A stretch of 64,000 nt of DNA, taken from assembly GCA_937895705.1 (NCBI GenBank), contig CALBKM010000028.1, positions 62,001-126,000 on the forward strand, in the 5' to 3' direction. Positions 52,389 through 60,166 of this stretch are shown here, piece after piece (the first letter of the stretch is position 1; every line of letters begins with the position of its first letter). Origin of the DNA: an uncultured Clostridia bacterium. Its GTDB lineage: Bacteria > Bacillota > Clostridia > Lachnospirales > Lachnospiraceae. Below the pieces are notes generated by a model. That model saw only the letters and a list, made by a program, of their open reading frames with translations. It had not been told where the DNA came from and did no database searches. Both the position numbers and the translations under genes were made by a program.

Positions 52389-53732
52389 TTACTTTCTATA
52401 CAATCCTACATAAGAACCGTACTTTTTCTTGAAGAAACGACCGCCTCTTCTCACAGACACTTCGGTTAAAACCAGACCGTCTACGGTTACATTTTTTGCA
52501 GTCATATTCTTCTTCGCATTTTTTGCTGTATACGTCTTTGTCTTCTTTGCGGAAAGTACCCACAAATTCAAATCAACCGCAGACATCACAGCAAACGCAT
52601 CCATTCCGTACTGCACCGGCGGTACATCAAGGAAAATATAATCATAACTTTCCTTTAACCTTCCCAACAGACCGGCAAAAGATGCCCCTTTCAGCAATTC
52701 TCCGCTGTTCACGGCCCTTGCTCCGCATAAAAGCTTGTCCGGCTCTCCTTCCGCCTTCCTTATTAACTCCGATAAAAGCGACTTTCCTGCCAACAACTCA
52801 CAAACACCCTTTACTCCTGTCTTATTTCCGCCGAGCTCACTCCAGGTAGGATTGCCGAAATTGGTATCTACACAAATTACCTTCTTACCCGCTTTCTGCA
52901 GTCCGGCAAACGCCTGTTTCATTGCATCATAGGATGCTTCTTTGGTCGTTGTTCTCACAAAAGCAATGGTTTTTGCACCGTCCGCTTCATAAGACAATCT
53001 GGAAACAAACGCTTCTCCCGCACCCTGCTTATACTTTTCCTCCTTCGGCAACACACCCCATACCGGTACGGATAACTTGTCCTCAGCCGCTCCCGGGGTA
53101 TCAAACTTCGAATTCAAAAAATAAAACACTAACACCAGAAACCCGGCCAGGAGCACACCTGCCGCGCCTCCGATTACGGCAAACTTCAACACCGGCGGAA
53201 CAAAGGTATTATACGGTGCAGTCGGCACTACGGACTCCTCAAACACTGTCGGCGGAGTACATCCCATTATCTCGAAGGCTTGTTCTGCAGAAACCACAAC
53301 CAATTCATCCAGAGTTTTCTTCGCCCATTCCGCCTCCGGAAAAGCTAACGAAACTTCCAGCATGCAAGTATCCCCGAGAACGCGGGCAGAAATACATTTA
53401 CTCAGTTGTTGCGGACTCATATTTAAGCCCAAATTATTTATAACCTCTTCCAAAACCGGACGGCTTTTCATAATTTCCACATAATTATTAATCACCTGCC
53501 TGCCGAGAGCAAAATTTCCGGTAGAGGGCACAAAGCTCTGCACACCTGTAATATAAAGCTTGGTTGTCGCTTGATACATCGGTGTTGACCTCATTCTTGA
53601 TGCATAATATCCGCCTACTGCCGCCAACAATACACCTGCCAGAAGGATCCAAATTATTCTTCTCATTACCCAGTGAATCAACTCATCCATACGAATAATG
53701 ATAATATTGTTGCTCTTCTGTAAGTTCTCCAT
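52389..53732 (-). CDS. Chain-length determinant fused to a degenerate BY-kinase domain
   Basis: A 447-residue fusion. Residues ~15-215 are a Wzz/CpsC-type domain with two membrane helices (IIWILLAGVLLAAVGGYYAS and AVIGGAAGVLLAGFLVLVFYF). The rest resembles the CpsD/BY-kinase ATPase, but Walker A is gone: FVRTTTKEASYDAMKQAF stands where S..PGEGKST should be. The A' aspartate motif reads VDTNFGNP, and the Walker B-like IFLDVPP is kept. A Tyr cluster at the C-terminus is almost absent (two Tyr). It therefore probably regulates chain length without kinase activity. ATG follows AGGAGATTATGA. Confidence 0.88.
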   Translation of the reverse strand: MENLQKSNNIIIIRMDELIHWVMRRIIWILLAGVLLAAVGGYYASRMRSTPMYQATTKLYITGVQSFVPSTGNFALGRQVINNYVEIMKSRPVLEEVINNLGLNMSPQQLSKCISARVLGDTCMLEVSLAFPEAEWAKKTLDELVVVSAEQAFEIMGCTPPTVFEESVVPTAPYNTFVPPVLKFAVIGGAAGVLLAGFLVLVFYFLNSKFDTPGAAEDKLSVPVWGVLPKEEKYKQGAGEAFVSRLSYEADGAKTIAFVRTTTKEASYDAMKQAFAGLQKAGKKVICVDTNFGNPTWSELGGNKTGVKGVCELLAGKSLLSELIRKAEGEPDKLLCGARAVNSGELLKGASFAGLLGRLKESYDYIFLDVPPVQYGMDAFAVMSAVDLNLWVLSAKKTKTYTAKNAKKNMTAKNVTVDGLVLTEVSVRRGGRFFKKKYGSYVGLYRK

Positions 53733-53800
53733 TCATAATCTCCTTTTCAAAGAAACTTTTGCCACATTTTGTACAAGTTTGCTCTCCTCAGTCTCCGTTT

Positions 53801-54922
53801 CTATCTTCCGAACAAAAACCGCCTCAGCTTACCTCGAACGCCATACTTTGCAATAACAAAAATAACCCCTGCACATAATACCGAAATAAGTAACGAATAC
53901 ATATAAGTTACTATCGGAAGATTGCTTTCTACAAACCCTGTTCCAATATGCTCCGTAATATTCCGATAAACCCTCGTTAATATAAGTTCGACAAATACTC
54001 TCTGTAAAATATATATCTGCAGGGAATACTGTCCCATTTGGGCAAGAATTCCCGCGAAGCTCGCCTTACCGGCCTTCCTTCCGAACCAATCGGCCAGCAC
54101 AATTACCGTAATACTTCCGGTAATTCCGAGGTAATAAAACAACACCGTCCGCCCCATCTGATAAAGGACATCCGCCGCACCGTTTTGTCCCCTTAGCATT
54201 GCAATGCAGATCTCCAGCAGTCCTTTGATTTCACTGTTTCCTACTGCCGGAACACAAAAATAGAACACCATTCCGACCGAATAAAGAGCTACCGCCGCAA
54301 ACTTCAACCACGAAGCAATTTTTCTCCCGCCATCCGTAAACATATGAAAGAAAAAGCCAATAACAAAATACGGATACATGGATAAGATAACCCACCGGCA
54401 CGGGCTAATCAGAATCAAAGGTGCAAACACAACCACGCCCACCGGCCACAGCTTTTGCGGAAGTATCTTCGTCACCAGACCGACAATAACCGTACAAAAT
54501 AACACCGCCCACAAAAACCAATATCCCATGGTCACTTCCTCAAACCATGCTCTTACGGAAAACGTCACGCTCTCCTCCCGAAGGATAAGAAAAAGCAACT
54601 TACATCCGTAACAAATCGTATTCCAAATCACTAATGTCTTTAACCATTCCCCTGTCCGATTCAGCACCAAAGACTTCAGCCCTTTCTTTTTTGCGGAACC
54701 GAAAAAGAAAAAACCGCTGATAAGCATAAACAAAGGCATATGAAACGAATATATCCACTTAAACACAACGTTTTCCGCAACCTCTGTAACACCGTTCAAC
54801 CCTTGTTGAATCACATGTCCCCATATGACCAGAAAAATCGCAAACCCTCGACTGACATCCGGCGTCAGGGATCGCGTCGAATTTTTTTCCGTATTTTCCA
54901 AAAGAAACTCCTTCCTGTCCAC
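53801..54922 (-). CDS. Acyltransferase-3 family membrane protein
   Basis: A 373-residue enzyme with about ten helices and the acyltransferase-3 opening PDVSRGFAIFLVIWGHVIQQG (catalytic His) followed by FHMPLFMLISGFFFF. It likely O-acetylates the exopolysaccharide. It is the first gene of the long run down to 35965 and is preceded by a good promoter. I chose the GTG at 54922, seven bases after GGAGG. The ATG at 54937 overlaps that site. Confidence 0.88.
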   Translation of the reverse strand: MDRKEFLLENTEKNSTRSLTPDVSRGFAIFLVIWGHVIQQGLNGVTEVAENVVFKWIYSFHMPLFMLISGFFFFGSAKKKGLKSLVLNRTGEWLKTLVIWNTICYGCKLLFLILREESVTFSVRAWFEEVTMGYWFLWAVLFCTVIVGLVTKILPQKLWPVGVVVFAPLILISPCRWVILSMYPYFVIGFFFHMFTDGGRKIASWLKFAAVALYSVGMVFYFCVPAVGNSEIKGLLEICIAMLRGQNGAADVLYQMGRTVLFYYLGITGSITVIVLADWFGRKAGKASFAGILAQMGQYSLQIYILQRVFVELILTRVYRNITEHIGTGFVESNLPIVTYMYSLLISVLCAGVIFVIAKYGVRGKLRRFLFGR

Positions 54923-54941
54923 GACACATCCTCCCATACTA

Positions 54942-54970
54942 ATACTATCACACTTTCCTCACCATATCAA
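54942..54970 (-). promoter_or_regulatory. Promoter of the exopolysaccharide operon
   Basis: TTGATA (54970-54965), a 17-base spacer and TAGTAT (54947-54942) on the minus strand. It lies about 20 bases before the GTG start. Gene spacing is short all the way down to 35965, so one transcript of about 19 kb is possible. Confidence 0.65.
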
Positions 54971-55010
54971 TATTCTTTCAAAAATGTTACATATCTTTCC
55001 TATAATAACA

Positions 55011-55049
55011 CAAAAGACAATTACAGTTGATTTCTCAATTGCAATTGTC
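55011..55049 (-). terminator. Terminator after the substrate-binding protein gene
   Basis: On the minus strand GACAATTGCAATTGA pairs with TCAACTGTAATTGTC, with small mismatches, around a short loop. TTTTG follows. It separates the lipoprotein gene from the exopolysaccharide promoter. Confidence 0.82.
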
Positions 55050-55086
55050 CCTTATGTTATCACTTTATTTTCTTCTTTGTTGTAAT

Positions 55087-56163
55087 TTATCTCATATAAA
55101 AGAACCCGTCCTCCGGCATCGCTCCGCCTACAGACTCCGGATTCTGCTCAAACAGCACCTTCAAATACGCACTTGCCTTCGCTTTCATTTCCTCGCCTTC
55201 AATCAGGACAATGTTACAGTACGGAATGGCCTTCTTTGCAATCGGTGCCTTGAAGATGTTAAACTTCTCTGACAACGCCGCTGCCGCATCCACATTCTCT
55301 ACCGTATATGCCGCAGAGGCTACATACTCTTCCATGAATGCATTTACCACATCCGGGTTCTCGGTTAAGTACTTCGTATTTGCCACCACAACACCGGTTA
55401 CTACCGTGGAACCCTCGTTTAAAGCTTCCCATTCCTTTGTAATATCCAGTGCAATCCGGGCCTTTTCGTTACTGTTCAATACCGTTGTTACATACGGTTG
55501 CGGAAGCATTGCTACCGCATTCTCTGTCTGGGATAAAATCGCCGCAACCTCCGTGGCCTCAGACTTATATTCTACGGTCACATCCTTGCCCGGTTCCATG
55601 CCCGCGGACTTTAACAGCCAGTTTAAGGTATACTCCGGTGTGGTTCCCTTGCCGGTGGAATAAATCGTCTTGCCCCGCAAATCCTCCACCGTCTGCACTG
55701 TCTCACCGGTTTCCACAATATACAATACACCAAGGGTGTTAATGCCCAACATTGTCACACCGCCCTTGGAACGGTTATAAAGCACCGATGCCAGGTTACA
55801 CGGCACTGCCGCAATCGGGATCTCACCTTTGATGATACTTGCGGTAATCTCATCCGCTGCACCTGCAACGGTAAACTTATAGTTATTTGCGGTAGTCCCC
55901 GCCTCGGCATCTTCCATCATCTTTAACATACCCAGCGCCGTCGGTCCCTTCATCGCCGCAATGTTCACATCTGCCTTTTCTTTCGGAGCTTCTGTCGGAG
56001 TTGCCGTCGGCTCAACCTCCTGTCCTTCTCCTTCACCGGACACATCCTGCGTTACCACCGGCTCTTTCGTCGGCTCGGCCTGACCCTCATCCTTTTTCCC
56101 GCAGCCCGCAAATACGGTTACCAACATCACTGCGGTCAATAATACTGCCAATCTCTTTTTCAT
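55087..56163 (-). CDS. ABC transporter substrate-binding lipoprotein (NMT1/SsuA-like)
   Basis: A 358-residue lipoprotein. The lipobox VFAGCGKK places the anchor at Cys21. A Glu/Thr/Pro-rich linker runs to about residue 65. The type II periplasmic-binding fold follows, with AAMKGPTALGMLKMM, the EIPIAAVPCNLASVLYNR segment and LRGKTIYSTGKGTTPEYTLNWLL, as in NMT1/THI5 and SsuA/TauA relatives. Ligand unknown. No permease or ATPase gene is beside it; the fused permease-ATPase at 14739-16220 is of the matching class. It has a consensus promoter and a ~125-base leader. Confidence 0.88.
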   Translation of the reverse strand: MKKRLAVLLTAVMLVTVFAGCGKKDEGQAEPTKEPVVTQDVSGEGEGQEVEPTATPTEAPKEKADVNIAAMKGPTALGMLKMMEDAEAGTTANNYKFTVAGAADEITASIIKGEIPIAAVPCNLASVLYNRSKGGVTMLGINTLGVLYIVETGETVQTVEDLRGKTIYSTGKGTTPEYTLNWLLKSAGMEPGKDVTVEYKSEATEVAAILSQTENAVAMLPQPYVTTVLNSNEKARIALDITKEWEALNEGSTVVTGVVVANTKYLTENPDVVNAFMEEYVASAAYTVENVDAAAALSEKFNIFKAPIAKKAIPYCNIVLIEGEEMKAKASAYLKVLFEQNPESVGGAMPEDGFFYMR

Positions 56164-56286
56164 AAGTTAACCTCTCTTTCTTAGTACCGGGAACATATCC
56201 CGCGTCCTCAGAATTATTATGTTTCTAGTTACACCGTTCCCTCGGAAGTCCTCGGAATAGGTGCGGAAGCCGCAAGTGCTTCCTGT
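56164..56286 (-). promoter_or_regulatory. Structured leader of the substrate-binding protein gene
   Basis: The transcript opens with a hairpin GGAAGC/GCTTCC (56283-56265) and has a second hairpin CGGGA/TCCCG (56202-56188) about 25 bases before the start codon. A direct repeat TTCCGAGG lies between them. I tested by eye for TPP, SAM, guanidine and purine aptamer patterns and found no match. Confidence 0.4.
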
Positions 56287-56291
56287 GCTGT

Positions 56292-56320
56292 ATTATACGG
56301 GATAGTCGGGGAATTGTCAA
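56292..56320 (-). promoter_or_regulatory. Consensus promoter of the substrate-binding protein gene
   Basis: Perfect TTGACA (56320-56315), a 17-base spacer and perfect TATAAT (56297-56292) on the minus strand. It is the strongest housekeeping promoter in the window and lies directly after the LiaF-like gene stop. Confidence 0.95.
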
Positions 56321-56329
56321 TGCAACACA

Positions 56330-56830
56330 TTACTCCTCTCCAAGCACTATCTTTAAACAAGCTCCCAAGCTCTCCGCATTCACATAAACCACCGGCAGGC
56401 TTTTATTCTCATAGGACGGGACCTGATTGGAAAAGCCACAGATTACACCCTTCCCGTCCAACTCTACCCTCACCATCGGCGGCACCTTAATCAATACCTT
56501 ACCACCCAGGGTACGTACTTTTACAAACGTCTCCTCGGCAAGCTCCGCTTCGCACAAATCCAGCTCTGCATTGCCAACCACCACCGTAAGGTCGACATCG
56601 GATACATCCTCGTCCTCCAGGCAAATCTCCCGCATGCCCAGTCCTACAAGATAACGTTTACTTTCGTTTCCTTCATTGTCCTCCTCCAAACGTCGGGAAA
56701 GACGCGTCAATATCTTTTTCGCAGCCGTTACCGCGCCGTACACCGCCACGGCAAAAGTCGCCAGTCGAAACAAAAACCCGAAAAACGAGCACTTTTTCTC
56801 TCTTGCCGTTACAAACTCCTCTTCTCTCAT
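56330..56830 (-). CDS. LiaF-like membrane-anchored protein
   Basis: A 166-residue protein. One membrane segment near residues 18-38 (FGFLFRLATFAVAVYGAV) is followed by a basic stretch and a beta-rich C-terminal domain. The pattern DVDLTVVVGNAELDLCEAEL...VKVRTLGGKVLIKVPP resembles the LiaF/toast-rack domain that controls cell-wall stress kinases. It lies downstream of the two-component pair at 57-59 kb, which could be its partner. Only one helix is present, unlike the several of true LiaF. Function inferred from resemblance. Confidence 0.65.
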   Translation of the reverse strand: MREEEFVTAREKKCSFFGFLFRLATFAVAVYGAVTAAKKILTRLSRRLEEDNEGNESKRYLVGLGMREICLEDEDVSDVDLTVVVGNAELDLCEAELAEETFVKVRTLGGKVLIKVPPMVRVELDGKGVICGFSNQVPSYENKSLPVVYVNAESLGACLKIVLGEE

Positions 56831-56847
56831 CCGTAGACTCCTTTCTA

Positions 56848-56877
56848 TTATGCCTTAAAGCGATACCCTACGCCCCA
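56848..56877 (-). pseudogene. Remnant of a response-regulator 3' end
   Basis: The minus strand encodes WGVGYRFKA and a stop, identical in protein sequence to the last nine residues of the response regulator that ends at 56989. The two 27-base stretches differ at three positions. An in-frame TAG directly precedes it, so nothing longer is coded. It looks like the relic of a duplicated or replaced regulator gene. Confidence 0.75.
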
Positions 56878-56883
56878 CTATAT

Positions 56884-56945
56884 CGAAACAGCAGGCTGTT
56901 TCGGCGCCGGGCGGGAGCCGCTTTGCTGCTTTCCTTTCCCGCCCG
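56884..56945 (-). repeat. Two adjacent GC-rich inverted repeats
   Basis: CGAAACAGC/GCTGTTTCG (56884-56903) and CGGGCGGGA/TCCCGCCCG (56908-56945) lie between the regulator remnant and the intact response regulator. Neither is followed by a clear T run on the minus strand. They may be transcript-end structures or part of the recombination scar. Confidence 0.6.
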
Positions 56946-56988
56946 TGTGCATCCCACGGAGTGAGACCATATGTGACGTCCATACTGT

Positions 56989-57678
56989 CTATGCTTTAAA
57001 TCGGTACCCTACGCCCCATATGGTCTCTATATATTGCGGGTTTGCCGTATCGGTTTCTATTTTTTCACGCACCTTTTTAATGTGCACCGTCACCGTAGCA
57101 ATATCCCCCAGAGAGTCCATATCCCAAATAGCACGAAACAATTCATCCTTTGTGAATACCCGGTTCGGATTTTCCGCCAGATAGGTCAAAAGGTCAAACT
57201 CCTTTGTGGTAAATGCCTTTTCCTCACCGTTTACAAACACTCTGCGGGCCGTTTTATCAATCCGGAGTCCTCTTGTCTCTACCGTCTTGTTTTCGCGGAC
57301 ACCGCTACCCACCAAGCGCTCATATCGTTGCAAATGGGCTTTTACTCTGGCAACCAGTTCACTGGGGCTGAAGGGTTTCGTCATATAATCATCCGCACCC
57401 AGACCCAGACCGCGAATTTTATCCACTTCATCTTTTTTTGCGGACACCATCAAAATCGGAATGTCCTTTGCTTCTCGGATTGCCTTGCAAATTTCAAACC
57501 CGTCGCTTCCCGGCAACATCAAATCCAGCACCACCAGATTAAAATCGCCCTCCAGCGCCGCTTGTTTCCCTTTCAATCCGTCCTCTGCAATGGTCACCTC
57601 AAACCCGGAGAGTTCCAGATAATCCCGCTCCAACTCCGCAATCGCCATTTCATCCTCAATAATCAGAATCTTCGACAT
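56989..57678 (-). CDS. OmpR-family response regulator
   Basis: A 229-residue regulator. The receiver domain shows IIEDEMAIAE, phospho-acceptor Asp in LVVLDLMLPGSDG and Lys in DDYMTKPFSPSEL. The winged-helix output domain ends ETIWGVGYRFKA. The start at 57678 follows AAGGAGGAAGT. It is 24 bases after its cognate kinase gene. An 11-base inverted repeat (GAGACCATATG at 56963-56973 and its complement at 57017-57027) spans its stop codon. Confidence 0.94.
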   Translation of the reverse strand: MSKILIIEDEMAIAELERDYLELSGFEVTIAEDGLKGKQAALEGDFNLVVLDLMLPGSDGFEICKAIREAKDIPILMVSAKKDEVDKIRGLGLGADDYMTKPFSPSELVARVKAHLQRYERLVGSGVRENKTVETRGLRIDKTARRVFVNGEEKAFTTKEFDLLTYLAENPNRVFTKDELFRAIWDMDSLGDIATVTVHIKKVREKIETDTANPQYIETIWGVGYRFKA

Positions 57679-57702
57679 ACTTCCTCCTTCCCGCAACACG
57701 TA

Positions 57703-59238
57703 CTATGCTTTTATTCCGCCCAAACCACGGTACATCTGCGGCAATTTTTGCTCCCGACCGTCTTTTCGTACCTTCAGTAACGTAAACGAAACGGTGGTGC
57801 CTTCCCCTTCTTTGCTTCTGGCACTGATGGTGCCGCCATGGTCCTCCACAATCTGTTTTACGATTGCAAGTCCCAGACCGGAACCGCCTTTCCCCGTATT
57901 TCTGGAAGTATCCCCTCTGTAAAACCGCTCAAAAATATGCGGCAAATCTTTTTCCGGAATTCCTGCACCCGTATCACTGATTTCCGTACGGATATAGTCG
58001 TTCTCGTCCATCAGCGTAATCGTAATTTCTCCGCTGTCCTTTGATAAGTATTTTACCGCATTACCGATAATATTCATGGCAATACGCTTTAACTGTTCTC
58101 TGTCGGCATACACTTCATCGTCTTCCGTAAGCTTATCCCACAAAGTAAGCTTAATATTCTTTTGTTCCAGCTCCGGCTCATCCTCTTCGATACAGTCCGC
58201 AAAAAAATCCTTTAACCGCACCTTTTCGAAATGATACGGATATGATTTACAATCGATTCTCGTATATAACGAAAGCTCCTCTACCATACGTGTCATGTCT
58301 TCCGCCTTGTTTCGTATGGTCCGCAAATACTTTTCCTGTTTTTCCGGCGTATCCGCCACTCCGTCCATCATCCCCTCCGCATAGCCCTTTATGGTCGTAA
58401 GCGGAGTCTTTAAATCATGAGAGATGTTTCCGATCAGACTTCGTAAATCTTCTTCATACTGAATCCGGGTGTCGATTTCCGTCTTTAAATGCGCCCGCAT
58501 TTCCTCAAAGTCCGCACTCAATTCCCCGATTTCATCCTCTCCGGTTTTTTCCAGACGAAAGTCCAGATCTCCGTCCTTTACACGCCTGGTTGCCTGTTTT
58601 AATTTATTAATCGGCTTTATTACTCCGGCGTACAGCCAGATAAGCAAAAACAATGCCGTGAGTAAAAACACGATGACCACAGAACCGATTGCTTGAAATA
58701 ACGAATTTTTCGTCTGAGGAATAAGTCTGTTTACATCCGAAACAATGTATACGCTCCCCGGTTCCTCATCCGAAAACAAAAAGTCCTGCTGCTTCACCAG
58801 ATACGGAATTCGTCCGCTGATATACAAACCGCCGTCCACGTTAGTGTTGTAAGAACCGTATCCCGGCAACGTATCCCGAATCATGTCGTATAACTCATTA
58901 TTTCCGCTGTAGACAAGCCGGTCTCCCTTTTGTATCACCAGGAAAGCCTGGCGCTTCTCCAGGTCCGCATTTACCGTTTGCAAATACGACATGTCCAGCA
59001 ATGTATCCGGATTATGTTTCGTTACTGTCTTCAACTCATTATAAGTTCCCCGGGTCAGGCGGTTTAATACCTGCACCGGGTTCTGCAACGCTTGTAACGT
59101 ATTTACTTCCGTATCATAGGTCTGCTGCATCACATTTGCCTGATACTGAATAATTATGAATCCGAAACTCACCAAAAGCAAGATCGGAAACAGCGTCATA
59201 ATCATAAACATTACAATAAGACGCTTTCGAAAATCCAT
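57703..59238 (-). CDS. Membrane sensor histidine kinase
   Basis: A 511-residue kinase. Two membrane helices (residues ~8-30 and ~185-208) bracket an extracellular sensor of about 150 residues. HAMP (KPINKLKQATRRVKDGDL), the HisKA H-box GNISHDLKTPLTTIKGY and an ATPase domain with NIIGNAVKYL, DTGAGIP and GSGLGLAIVKQ follow. It is the first gene of the pair with the OmpR-type regulator. The LiaF-like gene downstream suggests envelope sensing, but no ligand is evident. ATG follows AGGAGGAGACTGCC. A weak promoter may lie near 59270. Confidence 0.94.
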   Translation of the reverse strand: MDFRKRLIVMFMIMTLFPILLLVSFGFIIIQYQANVMQQTYDTEVNTLQALQNPVQVLNRLTRGTYNELKTVTKHNPDTLLDMSYLQTVNADLEKRQAFLVIQKGDRLVYSGNNELYDMIRDTLPGYGSYNTNVDGGLYISGRIPYLVKQQDFLFSDEEPGSVYIVSDVNRLIPQTKNSLFQAIGSVVIVFLLTALFLLIWLYAGVIKPINKLKQATRRVKDGDLDFRLEKTGEDEIGELSADFEEMRAHLKTEIDTRIQYEEDLRSLIGNISHDLKTPLTTIKGYAEGMMDGVADTPEKQEKYLRTIRNKAEDMTRMVEELSLYTRIDCKSYPYHFEKVRLKDFFADCIEEDEPELEQKNIKLTLWDKLTEDDEVYADREQLKRIAMNIIGNAVKYLSKDSGEITITLMDENDYIRTEISDTGAGIPEKDLPHIFERFYRGDTSRNTGKGGSGLGLAIVKQIVEDHGGTISARSKEGEGTTVSFTLLKVRKDGREQKLPQMYRGLGGIKA

Positions 59239-59334
59239 GGCAGTCTCCTCCTGTCTGTCCTCAAAGAAATTCTGCCCTTATTCTTATCCCCTTTTCCGCT
59301 GTGCCTTCAAAAATGCACAACATCGGTCGCCTAT

Positions 59335-60147
59335 TTAAAAATTCTGTGCCCGGAACTCGTTCGGCGTAATACCCTCCAGACGCTTAAAGTTATAACAATA
59401 GTAGCTGACGTCACGAATACCCACCATTTGGCCGACAGCGGCTATCTTCATATTACGGTCTGCCAGATAACGCTTCGAAATCTGTATTCTGCGTCTGGTA
59501 ATATATTCGAACGGGCGCATGGAAAACGCCTCTTTGAAGGTACGGCACAAATGTTGCGGTGTGATATTCAGCACATTTGCCAGATCCTGCAATGTCATCT
59601 GCTCCGTAATATGCTCATCGATATAATCAAGAAGCGGAAGCAGTCTCTGTTTTCCCTTCGTCTGCGGCTGGGCAAGCTCATGCTGCAGCATATAGAACTC
59701 CATCAAAAGGTCATAAATATGCACGGAACTGCGTTCCATACCGTTCAGCCTGTCATTCTTTAACTCTGTGAGAATCTGGCGCATAATACGCTCGAAACGG
59801 GAAGTATCCATTCCGTTTAACACGGTAGCATCTTTAATTCCCATGCACTCCAACGCCTGCGGCATTCCTTCTCCCGCAAGATGAATCCAGCTGGTAACCC
59901 ATTTTCCTTTTCCGTAATAGCGGTGTTCGCGACCTTCCGGAAGATAGAACACACAGCCCTCTTCTAACTGAAATACTTTGCCTTCCGTTTCCAGTACTCC
60001 CTCGCCCTCTACGCAAAAGATGAACTGTGGCAGACAGTATCCTGTTTCTCTCACAATAGGACACTGTTCCTTGTTCAGTCCGATTGCCGGGGTCTGAAAT
60101 AACAATTTTGACTTTCCGATATTCGGAAATACTGCTTCCGGTTTCAT
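59335..60147 (-). CDS. AraC-family transcriptional regulator
   Basis: A 270-residue regulator. The N-terminal cupin domain (GVLETEGKVFQLEEGCVFYLPEGREHRYY region) probably binds a small ligand. The C-terminal half has two helix-turn-helix units (QMTLQDLANVLNITPQHLCRTF and MKIAAVGQMVGIRDVSYYCYNFKRLEGITPNEFR). Targets are unknown, and no sugar-use genes adjoin. It follows asnS by 20 bases. ATG at 60147 is spaced six bases from GAGGAGG. Confidence 0.9.
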   Translation of the reverse strand: MKPEAVFPNIGKSKLLFQTPAIGLNKEQCPIVRETGYCLPQFIFCVEGEGVLETEGKVFQLEEGCVFYLPEGREHRYYGKGKWVTSWIHLAGEGMPQALECMGIKDATVLNGMDTSRFERIMRQILTELKNDRLNGMERSSVHIYDLLMEFYMLQHELAQPQTKGKQRLLPLLDYIDEHITEQMTLQDLANVLNITPQHLCRTFKEAFSMRPFEYITRRRIQISKRYLADRNMKIAAVGQMVGIRDVSYYCYNFKRLEGITPNEFRAQNF

Positions 60148-60166
60148 ACGCATCCTCCTCTTTTGT

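Noticed and set aside
56164..56286. Known riboswitch in the leader of the binding protein gene
   Set aside because: TPP, SAM, purine and guanidine consensus elements were looked for by eye and are absent; only generic hairpins remain.
57034..57780. 248-codon open frame on the plus strand
   Set aside because: It is antisense to a clear response regulator and crosses into the kinase gene; nothing in its translation resembles a protein family.
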